Assembly (NCBI GenBank): GCA_044221555.1 | Contig: JBGAOY010000003.1 | Coordinates: 1 to 64,000, forward strand | Direction: 5' to 3' | From: JAEUJM01 sp044221555 | GTDB lineage: Bacteria > Actinomycetota > Acidimicrobiia > Acidimicrobiales > DATDAH01 | DNA length: 64,000 nucleotides | Shown: positions 6,958 through 15,886 of the stretch, one piece after another | How positions within the stretch are numbered: the first letter of the stretch is position 1 | How the letters are laid out: the number at the start of each line of letters is the position of its first letter | Notes under the pieces: model-generated | Told to the model about the DNA's origin: nothing | Databases searched by the model: none | What the model saw: the letters and a program-made list of their open reading frames with translations, nothing else | Position numbers and translations under genes: made by a program

Positions 6958-7314
6958 GTGCTTCGCGTAGGTCGCGGCACCCTGGAACTCGACGACGACC
7001 ACCGGTTCGTCGCCGATGACCCAGCCGTCATGACCGGGGGCGATGTGGTACACGCTGCCGGCCTGCGCCTGCCCAGTCGTGCCGTCGTCGGTCTGGACCC
7101 CCATGGTCCCGGAGACGAGGTAGCCGATGTGCTCGGTCTGGCAGGTGTCGGTGCCCACGACGGGCTTGATGTGCTCGGACCACCGCCAGCCCGGCTGGAA
7201 GGTGTACCGGCCGATCTCACCACCGGCGAGCTTGACCACCTCGACGGTGACGGTCGGGTCCGGCGTGCGGACCTCTTCAGGTGAGGAGAAGTCGTTGATC
7301 TCGAGTCCGGGCAC
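6955..7314 (-). CDS. Cupin-domain protein
   Basis: A 119-residue single-domain cupin starting at GTG 7314 (MPGLEINDFSSPEEV). The first cupin motif region reads HIKPVVGTDTCQTEHIGYLV, and the second, GSVYHIAPGHDGWVIGDEP, keeps two His residues and a Gly-rich turn. These His and Glu residues could bind a metal. Family members are dioxygenases, isomerases or ligand-sensing proteins; the specific role is unknown. It lies upstream of the barrel protein and FAD oxidase and points the same way. Confidence 0.8.
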   Translation of the reverse strand: MPGLEINDFSSPEEVRTPDPTVTVEVVKLAGGEIGRYTFQPGWRWSEHIKPVVGTDTCQTEHIGYLVSGTMGVQTDDGTTGQAQAGSVYHIAPGHDGWVIGDEPVVVVEFQGAATYAKH

Positions 7315-7384
7315 GGTTGCCTCCTGGTCGTCGGTTCCACCACCAAGGCGCGACGTTGGGCGTCGCGACGCGACGCGGGCGCGG

Positions 7385-10300
7385 TCAGGTGTCCCAGTGC
7401 TGGGGGTCGGCCGGGTCGTAGCTGCAGAACACGCCGGTGTTCACCGATCGCCGGAGGTGGCGACCCGCCGGCGGGTTTTCGGTCTCGATCCGCTTCAAGG
7501 CCGCGTCGATCCTTCGCCGAACGGCCTTGCGGGCCCGTTCGACCCAGTCCGGCGCCGAACGTGCGGCCCCCCCGATCCCGAGGTCAGCGGCGAGCTGTTC
7601 GAGGATCGCCTCACGCTCAGCCCGTGCTCTCGTGGAGCGATCCGCGTCTCCAGCTGTGTCAGCGTCCCCCTCCTCGTCGTTCAGCTCCTGGAGGCGTGAT
7701 CGGTAGGCGGTGATCGCGGCGTCGTCGAGCAGTGGTTCACGGGTGCCCGGCGTGTCGACTGCTCCGGATGCGCCGACGAGTTCGGCGACGTGGACCTCGA
7801 CGCCGGGACGGGCCAGAAGGACGGCGAGGTCGGCCATGCCTTTCGTGGCGCGCACGCGGGCGTCGATGCCGCCGAACCGGACGAGCCACACGTCACCCTC
7901 GCTTCGGAAGGTGGCCGGGCCGGGAGGTTGGAGGGCGGCAGGGCTCGAGGCAGTCGTGGCACACGCGGACCTCGCGAGCCGGGACACCCGCTTCATGCCC
8001 AGCGCGTCCGCCTCGGTGGCGGCGGCACCGAGGAGCGCGGCGGCGTCCGCCCGCCCGCCGGCGGCGGCGAGCCGGCCCCGGAGGTAGGCGCACTCGACGA
8101 GGTGGCCCCGGTCCTGGAGGCGTCGGTAGTGCGACTCGGCACCGTCCAGGAGGCCGGCGGCCTCGCGGTGGCGGTCGAGCAGGATCGCCACCTCGGCCAG
8201 CCACATGCCGACCACGCCGAGGGTGATGGTGCCGGCCGCGGTGAAGACGCTGCGCGAGGCGTGGGGCCGTCCGAGGTCGAACAACATCGACGCCGACTCG
8301 ACGTCCTCCAGGACGACGGCGGTGCGGCACAGCCATGCCAGACCTTGGAGCCAGTTCGGGTCGCGTTGGGTGGTCGCCCAGGAAGCTGCCAGCGGCGGCA
8401 GCGCCTCGACAGCCAGGGCATGGTCCCCGACCGCAGCCTCGAAGTAGGCGAGGACGACTCGCCCGCTGGGCACGCCTCGGAACCGATCTGATGCGAAGAG
8501 GCGGCGGGCATCGTCGAGGACCTCGCCGAGCCGATCCTGCTCGTTCCACACCACCATCAGCTGAGCGGCGCCGGGAACGAAGGCCTCCGCTTCGTCGCCG
8601 AGCCCGACCATCGTGTCGAGCAGCTCCGCCTCCGCCTCCGCGTAGCGCCCGTCGAGGCGGTGGAGCATCGCCTCGAACAGACCAACGTACGCGCCGTGCA
8701 CCGGGAGGTGCAGCTCGTTCAGGAGCACATCGAGGTGGGCGACTTCGCGCTCGAGCTCGACACGGTCGCCCCCTTCCAGCGCCAGCAGACACCGGTTCAC
8801 GGTGACGGTCACGAGACCTTCTCGCGAGGACCTCCGCCGGCTCACCGACTCGAGCTCGTCGAGGAGCAACGCGGCGTCCGGGTCGTCGGCGGGGTTCCAG
8901 ATCGAGGTCACCGCGATGAGTGCCTCGACCAGCGTCTCGTCGCCCAGCTCTCGTGCCACGCCGAGGGCCTGGCCGGCGGCGTCCAGCGCACGCTGGTGGT
9001 CGGGCGTGTACCCGAGGCCGGTCGCGACCCGAGCCAGTAGGCGGGCGCGCAACGGCGAGGGCTCGGGTGACAGGGCGACCAGTGCCTCCTCGGCCAGGGC
9101 GACGGGCTTGGGCTCGGCGAAGCCGGAAGTGAGGATGCCCAGGAAGGGGCCGCCGAAGGCGATGGCGGCGCGGGCGAGGAGTTCTCCGTCACCTCGGCGC
9201 CGCGCCACCTCCGCGGCGGCGGCCGCCGCGGTTCGGCCTCGCTCGCGGCTGTCCGCCGTGCGTCCGGCGGATTCCGCCAGGTCGATGAGCAGCTCGGCCT
9301 CCTGAACCGTGCCGGCGGGCGCCAGGGTGACGGCTCGCTCGAACCAGCGCACCGCCTGCTCGTACGCGAGCTGGCGCCGGGCGGCCCGTCCGGCCTCCGC
9401 CGCCCACTGCACTGCCGCAGCCGGGTCGAGCGCCGCCGCGTGCACACGGTGGTGCGCGATGGCATCGACCTCCACCGGGCCCGAGCGCGCCTCGATGGCA
9501 TCTGCAGCCCTCCCATGGAGCTCGATCTTGCTGCGGGCCGGGAGCGCCGCCAGGGCCGTCTCCCGGACGAGGGAGTGAGCGAACGTCGGCGGCTCGTTCG
9601 CCGTTCGGACCATCAGGCGGCGGTGGACGAGTTCGTCGACGGCGTCGAGCACCTCGAGCGGGTCCTCATCGAGCAGCACCGCGACGACACCGATGTCGAC
9701 CTGCCCCAGGATCGCCGAGGCTTCGAGGAGGCGTCGGGCCCGGTGCGGCAGGGCGTCGATGCGGTGCAGGAGCACGTCGCGCACGGCGGGGGGTACCTCG
9801 TGCCCACCGACGCCTCGGCGCCCGACCTCACGTACGAAGAACGGGTTCCCGCCGGTCCGGCGGGCGACCGCGGCGGCGACGTCGCCGTCGACGGACCGCT
9901 GCGTCGGCGCCAGCAACTGCGCCACCTCGTCGACGGTCAGGCCAGTCAGGACGAGACGGGCGCCGGTCCTCGTCAGCTCCCCCAACAGGCTGTGCAGCGG
10001 GTGGTCCCGGTCGACATCGGTGTCGCGGTAGGTCCCGACGACGGCGAAGTGGCACGTGGCCGAACGGCGCGCCACGGTGCGAAGCAGCTCGAGGGAACTC
10101 GGATCCGCCCAATGCAGGTCGTCGAGCACGACCATCACCGGCCGCCGCCGTCCGACATCGTCGAGCAACTCGGCGATCAGGTTGAACGCCCGGAACCGCA
10201 CCTCGTCCGCCACCGGCTCCGGGTGTGACGCCCCTTCCGGTGCGAGCCCCGGCAGCACGGCGACGACCTCCGGAGGCAGTGCCATCGTGCCGATCAAGGG

Positions 10301-10597
10301 ACGCAAGGCCTCCGTCCACGGCCAGAACGGCGGCGCGCCATCGCCGTCCGAACAGGACCCCCACAGCACGAGCAGGTCGGTTCGGCCGGACCGCACGGCC
10401 TCGGAGGCGAGCCGGGTCTTGCCGATGCCCGCCTCTCCCGAGATCAGGACGAGGGACCCGGAGCCGCTCGACGCGCCCGTGACCGCCGCAGCGATCGCGT
10501 CGAGCCCGTCGGCGCGACCGACGAAGGGATCGGCGGGCAAGACCGCGGCCGCGGCCCCCAGGGACCCCTCGTCCCCCACTCGCGGAGCGTAGGTCAC
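7385..10597 (-). CDS. Large STAND-type AAA ATPase regulator with TPR-like repeats
   Basis: A 1070-residue soluble protein. An AAA/STAND module lies at residues about 24-330, with Walker A GEAGIGKT (54-61) and Walker B VMVVLDD followed by LHWAD (154-164). A long helical, TPR-like region (about 380-850) follows. The C-terminal domain (about 890-1070) is of a type I recall from other actinobacterial AAA proteins, with a pattern like KGMADLAVLLARPGVEVHV and a closing TGVFCSYDP; it is not a LuxR helix-turn-helix. Such proteins act as ATP-driven signalling switches. It begins with a GTGA overlap with the antiporter gene, so the two are translated together, suggesting a role linked to ion homeostasis. 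The signal is unknown. Confidence 0.82.
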   Translation of the reverse strand: MTYAPRVGDEGSLGAAAAVLPADPFVGRADGLDAIAAAVTGASSGSGSLVLISGEAGIGKTRLASEAVRSGRTDLLVLWGSCSDGDGAPPFWPWTEALRPLIGTMALPPEVVAVLPGLAPEGASHPEPVADEVRFRAFNLIAELLDDVGRRRPVMVVLDDLHWADPSSLELLRTVARRSATCHFAVVGTYRDTDVDRDHPLHSLLGELTRTGARLVLTGLTVDEVAQLLAPTQRSVDGDVAAAVARRTGGNPFFVREVGRRGVGGHEVPPAVRDVLLHRIDALPHRARRLLEASAILGQVDIGVVAVLLDEDPLEVLDAVDELVHRRLMVRTANEPPTFAHSLVRETALAALPARSKIELHGRAADAIEARSGPVEVDAIAHHRVHAAALDPAAAVQWAAEAGRAARRQLAYEQAVRWFERAVTLAPAGTVQEAELLIDLAESAGRTADSRERGRTAAAAAAEVARRRGDGELLARAAIAFGGPFLGILTSGFAEPKPVALAEEALVALSPEPSPLRARLLARVATGLGYTPDHQRALDAAGQALGVARELGDETLVEALIAVTSIWNPADDPDAALLLDELESVSRRRSSREGLVTVTVNRCLLALEGGDRVELEREVAHLDVLLNELHLPVHGAYVGLFEAMLHRLDGRYAEAEAELLDTMVGLGDEAEAFVPGAAQLMVVWNEQDRLGEVLDDARRLFASDRFRGVPSGRVVLAYFEAAVGDHALAVEALPPLAASWATTQRDPNWLQGLAWLCRTAVVLEDVESASMLFDLGRPHASRSVFTAAGTITLGVVGMWLAEVAILLDRHREAAGLLDGAESHYRRLQDRGHLVECAYLRGRLAAAGGRADAAALLGAAATEADALGMKRVSRLARSACATTASSPAALQPPGPATFRSEGDVWLVRFGGIDARVRATKGMADLAVLLARPGVEVHVAELVGASGAVDTPGTREPLLDDAAITAYRSRLQELNDEEGDADTAGDADRSTRARAEREAILEQLAADLGIGGAARSAPDWVERARKAVRRRIDAALKRIETENPPAGRHLRRSVNTGVFCSYDPADPQHWDT

Positions 10598-11826
10598 TCT
10601 GTCCTCTGGGGGTACTGGTAGATGTCCGATGGCGCCATGCCCTCCGACGCCGCGGGGACTCGAAGCAGGCCGCCCGCCACCAGTGGGAACACGAGGACCG
10701 AGACCAGGCCGGCGGCGACGAGCGCGGCGCCGTTGGCGGCGGTGATCAACCCGAGCTCGTGGCCGATCTGGGTGCCGGCCACGATGAACGGCAGCGACGT
10801 GGCTTGCAGTAGGCCGGCGGCCAGCGCACGTCGGGTGCCGACGAGCGACCGGTACAGCAGGGCGGGCACGCCCCGGACGACGAGGAGCGCAACCAGGAAC
10901 AGCGGTACCCGCGCGAGCACCGAACCATCGGACGTGAGGGCGTCGAGGTCGAAGCGGATGCCGCTGGTGACGAAGTAGACGGGGATCAAGAACCCAAAGC
11001 CGATCGCCTCGAGCTTCACGCCGAGTTGGGGGTGGCTCATAGCGGTGTCCCGGTCGAGCACGCCCAGCAGCATCCCGGCCACGAAGGCGCCGAGGATCGC
11101 TTCCAGCCCCACGTGCTCGGCCACAGTGACGAACACGATCAGCAGGAGGACGGCGCCGCGTACCCGGATCTGGGCGGTGGTGTCCTGGAGTCGCTGGAGG
11201 GCCATCGAGATGGGCGACGAGCGCTCCGCGCCGAGCACGACCAGGGCCACCACGAGGATGAAGGCCACGAACGCGCCGAGCAGGACGACCTTGGCGCCCG
11301 CGGTCGAGTCCTCACCCGAGAACAGCAGGGAGAGGAGGACCACGGCGCCCAGGTCGGCGATCGACGAGCCGGCCAGCACCAGTTGGCCGGTGGGTGAGTT
11401 GGCCTCGCCGGCGTCCTTGAGCACTGCGACCACCACACCCAGCGAGGTGGCGGACAACAGCACGGCGATCAACAGCGGCGACCGGGTGAGGTCGACGGCG
11501 TTCGCACCGAGGCCGACGGCCAACCCCAGCGCCAACGTGAGCCCGAAGCCGAGGGCGGCGCGGGTCCCGATCGGCCCGCGGAGCCGATCGAGGTCGATCT
11601 CGAGACCCGAGAGGAGCAGGAGGAAACCCAGTCCGAGCAGAGCGAGGATCGAGACTGCAAGGTCGTCTTCCACCCAGCCGAGCACGCCGGGGCCCACGAT
11701 GATCCCAGCGAGGATCTCCAACGCCGCGCTCGGCACCTTGATGCGCGGCGCCAGGCCGAGCCCGAGTGGGACGAGGAACGCGACGGCCAGGACGACGAGC
11801 AGGTTGTCGAACGACACCTCGGGCAT
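10594..11826 (-). CDS. CPA2-family cation/proton antiporter
   Basis: A 410-residue membrane protein with about 11-12 hydrophobic segments, starting at ATG 11826 (MPEVSFDNLLVVLAVAFLVP). It matches the Na+/H+ exchanger domain of KefB/GerN-type CPA2 proteins: ALEILAGIIVGPGVLGWV, LLLLSGLEIDLDRL, ATSLGVVVAVLKDAG and EAILGAFVAGMLLG. There is no C-terminal RCK/TrkA domain, so it is probably not regulated by nucleotide binding within the same chain. It overlaps the downstream STAND ATPase by 4 bp (GTGA). It probably exchanges Na+ or K+ for H+ across the cytoplasmic membrane. Confidence 0.88.
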   Translation of the reverse strand: MPEVSFDNLLVVLAVAFLVPLGLGLAPRIKVPSAALEILAGIIVGPGVLGWVEDDLAVSILALLGLGFLLLLSGLEIDLDRLRGPIGTRAALGFGLTLALGLAVGLGANAVDLTRSPLLIAVLLSATSLGVVVAVLKDAGEANSPTGQLVLAGSSIADLGAVVLLSLLFSGEDSTAGAKVVLLGAFVAFILVVALVVLGAERSSPISMALQRLQDTTAQIRVRGAVLLLIVFVTVAEHVGLEAILGAFVAGMLLGVLDRDTAMSHPQLGVKLEAIGFGFLIPVYFVTSGIRFDLDALTSDGSVLARVPLFLVALLVVRGVPALLYRSLVGTRRALAAGLLQATSLPFIVAGTQIGHELGLITAANGAALVAAGLVSVLVFPLVAGGLLRVPAASEGMAPSDIYQYPQRTE

Positions 11827-12105
11827 GTGATGCGGTCCCCGTCGCGGCCGATCCGTTACTCCACCAGGGCAATACTCAGCAGCCGTGGAGGACGACGTGG
11901 AGCTGCGATCGACGCTGAGCCGTCGCTGACGGTCGTGCTGTCTGGCGCGGCTGTGGCCCCGCGAGGCAGCGCGCAGCGGGTTCACCCCCGGAGCGGTGGG
12001 CCACCTCGACGTACTCGGCCAGTTGCGAGAAGCCCCGACACGCCGGACCTCCGTGCGGTCGTGTCCGCCGCCGCCGCAGTCGGCGGCAGCGCGTCGCCCG
12101 GTCTC
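11827..12105. other. Intergenic stretch without a recognisable gene
   Basis: Nearly 280 bases lie upstream of the antiporter and downstream of the ABM gene, both read leftward. The only open frames are low-complexity Arg-rich ones. It presumably carries the promoter of the antiporter-STAND operon, but I cannot point to boxes. Confidence 0.4.
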
Positions 12106-12420
12106 CTACAGCGGTGTGCCCTTGGCCCACCGCGGCGTGGACGTCGTGACCCGTGGCTCACCGTCGAGCAGCGGTCCGACCTCGCTCAGGTACGCCCAGA
12201 ACCAGTCGGCCGTCGCATTGGCTTCCAGGATCGTCGAGTCGTTGTAGATCTCCACAAGCTGGAACTCGTCGTCGTCACCCTCGCTGGCGGACCAGACGAC
12301 GAGTTGCTGCCCGTCCTCGGCGGCGGCCCGAGGAGCCAGGTGCTTCTCGAACAGGGCGTACACCTCGTCCCGCCTGCCTGGCTGCGTGCGTCCTTCGATG
12401 GTGATCATCACGTGTCCCAT
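12106..12420 (-). CDS. ABM-domain putative quinol monooxygenase
   Basis: A 104-residue antibiotic-biosynthesis-monooxygenase-type protein (YgiN-like). It starts MGHVMITIEGRTQPGRRDEV, contains HLAPRAAAEDG and FQLVEIYNDSTILEANATAD, and ends in the WAYLSEVGPLL helix. Members form dimeric ferredoxin-like barrels and oxidise quinol-like substrates without a cofactor. It is divergent from the PucR-type regulator at 12543, and a 14-bp palindrome lies between them, so control by that regulator is a reasonable guess. Confidence 0.8.
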   Translation of the reverse strand: MGHVMITIEGRTQPGRRDEVYALFEKHLAPRAAAEDGQQLVVWSASEGDDDEFQLVEIYNDSTILEANATADWFWAYLSEVGPLLDGEPRVTTSTPRWAKGTPL

Positions 12421-12520
12421 GGGTCTCGTTCCACTCCCTGTCGGATCGGCTGCCTCGATCGGCGTCAGGATCGTGACCCGTCAGGCATTGGGGTGTCTGC
12501 CACGCTTTCCCGCCCTGCGG

Positions 12521-12534
12521 TGTGACGCGTCACA
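12521..12534. promoter_or_regulatory. 14-bp perfect palindrome upstream of the PucR-type gene
   Basis: TGTGACGCGTCACA is a perfect palindrome, 8 bp before the regulator's ATG and about 100 bp from the divergent ABM gene start. It looks like an operator. Its half-site TGTGA resembles CRP/FNR half-sites, but the spacing is 4 rather than 6. Confidence 0.5.
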
Positions 12535-12542
12535 ATCGGTGG

Positions 12543-13835
12543 ATGGCATCGGTGACGGCCGAGACGATCGCCCGAGCGGTGGATCAGCGCCGGGCAGAGC
12601 TGCACGACCGGCTGCAGTCCGCCGTCGAGGCCGTGGTGCCGGACTTCAAGTTCACCGATCCAGCGGCGGACGATCGGGCCCGAGTCCTGCGCGATGCGAT
12701 CATCGACGCCGAGATCGAGTCCCTGCGGTCCGGGACGGTCCCATCGCTCGAGTTCATGGGTGACCTCGGCGCCTCGATGGCCCGCGCCGGCCTCCCTCTC
12801 GAGCACCATTACGCCGCTCACCGGGTCTCGTACCCGATCCTCCTGGACGTGGTCCTCGAGGAGGCCGACCGCAGCGGAGCGAGTCGTGCGCTCTTTCGCA
12901 CGTTGGCTCGTCGGCACCACGAGTACACCTCGGCGACCACCGAGGCCTACGTGGCGGCCTACGTCGAGGCGAGGCAGCTGACCAGCCTCGAGGAGGAGGG
13001 CGCGGCCCGCCGGTTCCTCGATGCGATCAGCCGATCGGTCGGTGCCTGGTCGTCGCCGCTGCGCCGCGTGGCCGCGTCATTCGGCGTCGACCCGGAGACG
13101 GAGTGCTTCGCCGTGATCGTCTCCTGGGCCGAGCTGCCTCCTGACACCACACCGGAGCAGTTGCAGCGCCGCATCAGCGCGTGGCTCTCCCTCGCCGAGG
13201 TCCGGCCGATCCTCGCCGCCGGATCGATGGTCGAGGGTCTCGTCGTGGGGTCGGCGGCCCAAGAGGATCGCGTGCGCGAGACGTTGCGGCGGGCGGTCGC
13301 CGAGCTCGGCCGGGACGGTGTGACCGCGCCGAGGATCGGCCTCAGCGCGTGCCGAGCGGCGTGCGAGGCGGCCGAGCTCTACGAGCAGGCGACCATCGCG
13401 CACTCGGCCACGACCCAGGTGCAACCCTGTCGGCTGCTTCGTGACGTGGGTCCCGTCGACTACCTCGTTGCCGTCAGCTCGCCGAGCGCCACGCACCTCG
13501 CCTCCGACGGCGCCCGCCGGCTCCACGCCGAGACGGACACGACCTCGCCGACCTGCCGCAACGTGCTCGACCGCTGGATCGACCACGACGGGGACCTCCG
13601 TGCCACGGCCGCCGCGCTGCACTGCCACCCGAACACCGTGCTCAACCGCTTCCGGCGGATCCGAGCGATCTCGGGGCTCGACCCGCGAGCACCCGCCGGG
13701 CTGCTGCGACTGGTCGTCGACCTGGCCCTGCTCGACCGCCACAACGGGCGGCCCGACGACCCCGCCGCCGACATCGAGACAGGTTGGACGGCCCTCGGTC
13801 AGCAGGTGGCGAGGCCGTCGAAGCGCCTCCGGTAG
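12543..13835 (+). CDS. PucR-type transcriptional regulator
   Basis: A 430-residue regulator. The N-terminal region (about 1-145) is helical and acidic. The middle (about 170-300) resembles a GGDEF-like or PucR-associated domain. The C-terminus carries the PucR HTH: VLDRWIDHDGDLRATAAALH followed by CHPNTVLNRFRRIRAISG (about 345-395). PucR regulators control catabolic or stress genes. I chose ATG 12543 because the upstream in-frame GTG 12522 sits inside the palindrome that is probably the operator. It is divergent from an ABM monooxygenase. A 60-bp near-identical relic of this gene occurs at 4985-5044. Confidence 0.85.
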   Translation: MASVTAETIARAVDQRRAELHDRLQSAVEAVVPDFKFTDPAADDRARVLRDAIIDAEIESLRSGTVPSLEFMGDLGASMARAGLPLEHHYAAHRVSYPILLDVVLEEADRSGASRALFRTLARRHHEYTSATTEAYVAAYVEARQLTSLEEEGAARRFLDAISRSVGAWSSPLRRVAASFGVDPETECFAVIVSWAELPPDTTPEQLQRRISAWLSLAEVRPILAAGSMVEGLVVGSAAQEDRVRETLRRAVAELGRDGVTAPRIGLSACRAACEAAELYEQATIAHSATTQVQPCRLLRDVGPVDYLVAVSSPSATHLASDGARRLHAETDTTSPTCRNVLDRWIDHDGDLRATAAALHCHPNTVLNRFRRIRAISGLDPRAPAGLLRLVVDLALLDRHNGRPDDPAADIETGWTALGQQVARPSKRLR

Positions 13836-13921
13836 GGCGCCAGTCGTGTCGCGACCCGGGTCGGGAAGCGGCCGGGGTCGATGCGGGGGCTCATCGCCTC
13901 CGCTCGGTCGTGGCGGATGGG

Positions 13922-14046
13922 GGCGCTCGCCTCGGAGCTCCTCGTCGGGTCCGAGCTCGCGGTCGGGTCGGGACACCACCCTGGGCGTGGGTGACCCGAG
14001 CGAATCACGCCCTGGCGCTGATCGGCGGCACGCTGCACGCTCCGAC
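13922..14046 (+). pseudogene. Relic fragment of a ClC chloride channel gene
   Basis: These 125 bases align with 44306-44430 of the intact ClC gene with scattered substitutions and only compensating single-base gaps. The shared blocks are CTCGGAGC, TCGGGTCCGA, GGTCGGGTCGGGA, GCGTGGGTGACCC and GAATCACGCCCTG. Similarity may extend to about 14062. There is no start, no filter motif and no open frame, so this is debris between two convergent genes. Confidence 0.75.
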
Positions 14047-14075
14047 GCATGGCCACCGTCGATCACCTGACCGGG

Positions 14076-15434
14076 TCACCACCCGGTGCGGGCGATGGTC
14101 TGCACGACGACGGCCACCAGCACTTGCGTGCCGAGCCAGGGTCGCAGGGCTCGATGGCCCTGCCGGGCGGTCACGGCGGCCCCGGCCGCGAGGAGCCAGA
14201 CGGTGAAGGGCAACCAGATGCGCTCGACCTCACCCCTCGAGAGGCCGATCAGGCACGCGAGCACGACGGCGAGGAGGGCGCCGCCGACCACCCGCCACAG
14301 GGTCCGCTCACGCAACCAGACCAGGCCGGCCACGGTGGCGGGCCCGCAGGCGATGGCGAGCGCAGCGAGGTTCGACACGATCGAGAAGGTGAAGGGCCGC
14401 GTCCGTTGGACGCTCTCGGCCACCTCACGACGGGTGGCGGCGAACGCGGCGAGGTAGTCGAGCCCCGCCAGCGCCGACAGCCCGAGGACAGCCGCCGCCG
14501 CGGCGACGGCGATGAGCACCGGCCGGACTCGACGGCGGTGGGCGACCACCGGGAGCGCCACCAGCCAGAGCAGGGCGAGGCCGTACGAGAAGAGCAGGCA
14601 CGCACCGAGCGCCAGCCCGCCGAGGAGGGCCCACCCGTCGCCGCGCCGGCCGGGTCGACCGGTCGCCACCATCAGCGCGGCGAGCCCCACCGCGCCCGTC
14701 CCTGCGTAGAACGCGTCCGCGCTCGTGGCCACCCAGAGCGCCGCCGGCGACACGGCCACGAAGGGCGCCGCCCGGCGCGCCGCCCCCTCGCCCGCGACGT
14801 CGCGGGTGGCGATGAGCACGGCCGGCGCGGCGACGGCGCCACCGAGGATGCACAGCGCGGCGGCCCAACCGGCCCCACCGAGCCCCACCTCGTCCATCGA
14901 CCAGAGCAGCAGCAAGAAGCCCGGCGGGTGGCTCCGGACGTGCACGTTGTAGTCGTCGATGTGATCGGGGAAGCCCCGGAGGAACGCGCCGGGCGAGCCC
15001 ACGGCCCCGATCTCCGGGAGGTACTCGTCGTCCTCCCGGGTCAGCGGCGCAGTCAGCCCCTGGGCCCCGCGCGTCGTGTTCAGGGCGACCGGCCACACGA
15101 CGGCCAGCGCGAGCACCACGAGCAGGAGCCACCGCCATCGGAGGCGCCCCACGACGGGAGCCACCGCCACCACGGCGAGCCCGGCACCCACGGCCACGAG
15201 GGTCCCGGGGCCCGGGTGGAAGTCGCCGCGGCCGACCAGCGGCGCGGCGCCGAGCCGCAGCGAGTCGACGCCGTTGCGGGCCACGAGGCGAAGCGCCCAC
15301 GCCCGAGCCAAGAGCACGAGCACCAGCCACGCGACGAGCACACCGCCGGCGGCGAGGGCCTCCCGCCGCCAGGGGCGGGCCCCGGGTCGTGGCGGGTCGG
15401 CCGGCATCGACGAGGCCTCGAGGGTGGCGGTCAC
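14076..15434 (-). CDS. GT-C-like polytopic membrane protein
   Basis: A 452-residue protein with about 10-12 transmembrane segments, starting at GTG 15434 inside the GTGA overlap with the previous gene. After the first segment, an extracytoplasmic loop contains LTREDDEYLPEIG and DHIDDYNVHVRSHPPGFLLL. Acidic first-loop residues and a histidine next to a proline pair are typical of GT-C glycosyltransferases that use lipid-linked sugar donors. I infer a polyprenol-sugar-dependent mannosyltransferase-like role, but only fold-level evidence supports it. It is the last gene of the leftward seven-gene operon. Confidence 0.7.
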   Translation of the reverse strand: MTATLEASSMPADPPRPGARPWRREALAAGGVLVAWLVLVLLARAWALRLVARNGVDSLRLGAAPLVGRGDFHPGPGTLVAVGAGLAVVAVAPVVGRLRWRWLLLVVLALAVVWPVALNTTRGAQGLTAPLTREDDEYLPEIGAVGSPGAFLRGFPDHIDDYNVHVRSHPPGFLLLLWSMDEVGLGGAGWAAALCILGGAVAAPAVLIATRDVAGEGAARRAAPFVAVSPAALWVATSADAFYAGTGAVGLAALMVATGRPGRRGDGWALLGGLALGACLLFSYGLALLWLVALPVVAHRRRVRPVLIAVAAAAAVLGLSALAGLDYLAAFAATRREVAESVQRTRPFTFSIVSNLAALAIACGPATVAGLVWLRERTLWRVVGGALLAVVLACLIGLSRGEVERIWLPFTVWLLAAGAAVTARQGHRALRPWLGTQVLVAVVVQTIARTGW

Positions 15435-15886
15435 GGGCCGGACCACCGGGTCAGGGCGGCACGCACCACGGCCCACGTGCCGATCGCGGCCCAGACGAGC
15501 GCCAGCGCGGTGAGGGTGGAGGTCCAGTAGTCCAGGGGCTGGATGGTCGGGTTGCCGGCGTCGGCGGCGGTCCCGGCCAGGGGGAGGGCCGCGAGGAGCA
15601 GGATCGAAGCGCTGGCGACGACGCCGACGTGCACCGGGCCGCGCCAGCGCGCCGGCACGAGGCGGGCCAGGAGCCAGCCGACGGCGAGGACGAGGGGGGC
15701 GACGACCAGGTCGTGGAGGAGGTCGGCACCGACGATCCAGGTGGCGAGGCCGCGGCGCGCCGACGGGCTCGGCACCGCCACGAGGAACAGCCGGACCCCC
15801 CAGCCCATGATCGCCACCCCGACGGCGAGGCCGACCCAGAAGCGGGTGCCACCGGGCCCGTCAGCCTCGGCGTTCCTCGGGCTCAC
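15431..15886 (-). CDS. Small four-TM membrane protein of unknown function
   Basis: A 151-residue protein starting at GTG 15886, with about four hydrophobic helices: FWVGLAVGVAIMGWGVRLFL, TWIVGADLLHDLVVAPLVLA, VGVVASASILLLAALPL and ALALVWAAIGTWAVVRAAL. The second helix carries Asp and two His-flanking residues (GADLLHD) that could bind a cofactor or metal, but this is speculation. It overlaps both neighbours by a few bases. I do not recognise the family. Its constant context with a molybdopterin oxidoreductase makes an electron-transfer or anchoring role possible. Confidence 0.7.
   Translation of the reverse strand: MSPRNAEADGPGGTRFWVGLAVGVAIMGWGVRLFLVAVPSPSARRGLATWIVGADLLHDLVVAPLVLAVGWLLARLVPARWRGPVHVGVVASASILLLAALPLAGTAADAGNPTIQPLDYWTSTLTALALVWAAIGTWAVVRAALTRWSGP

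Noticed and set aside
12522..12542. Seven-codon earlier start of the PucR-type gene at GTG 12522
   Set aside because: It lies inside the perfect palindrome that is probably an operator; ATG 12543 is more natural.
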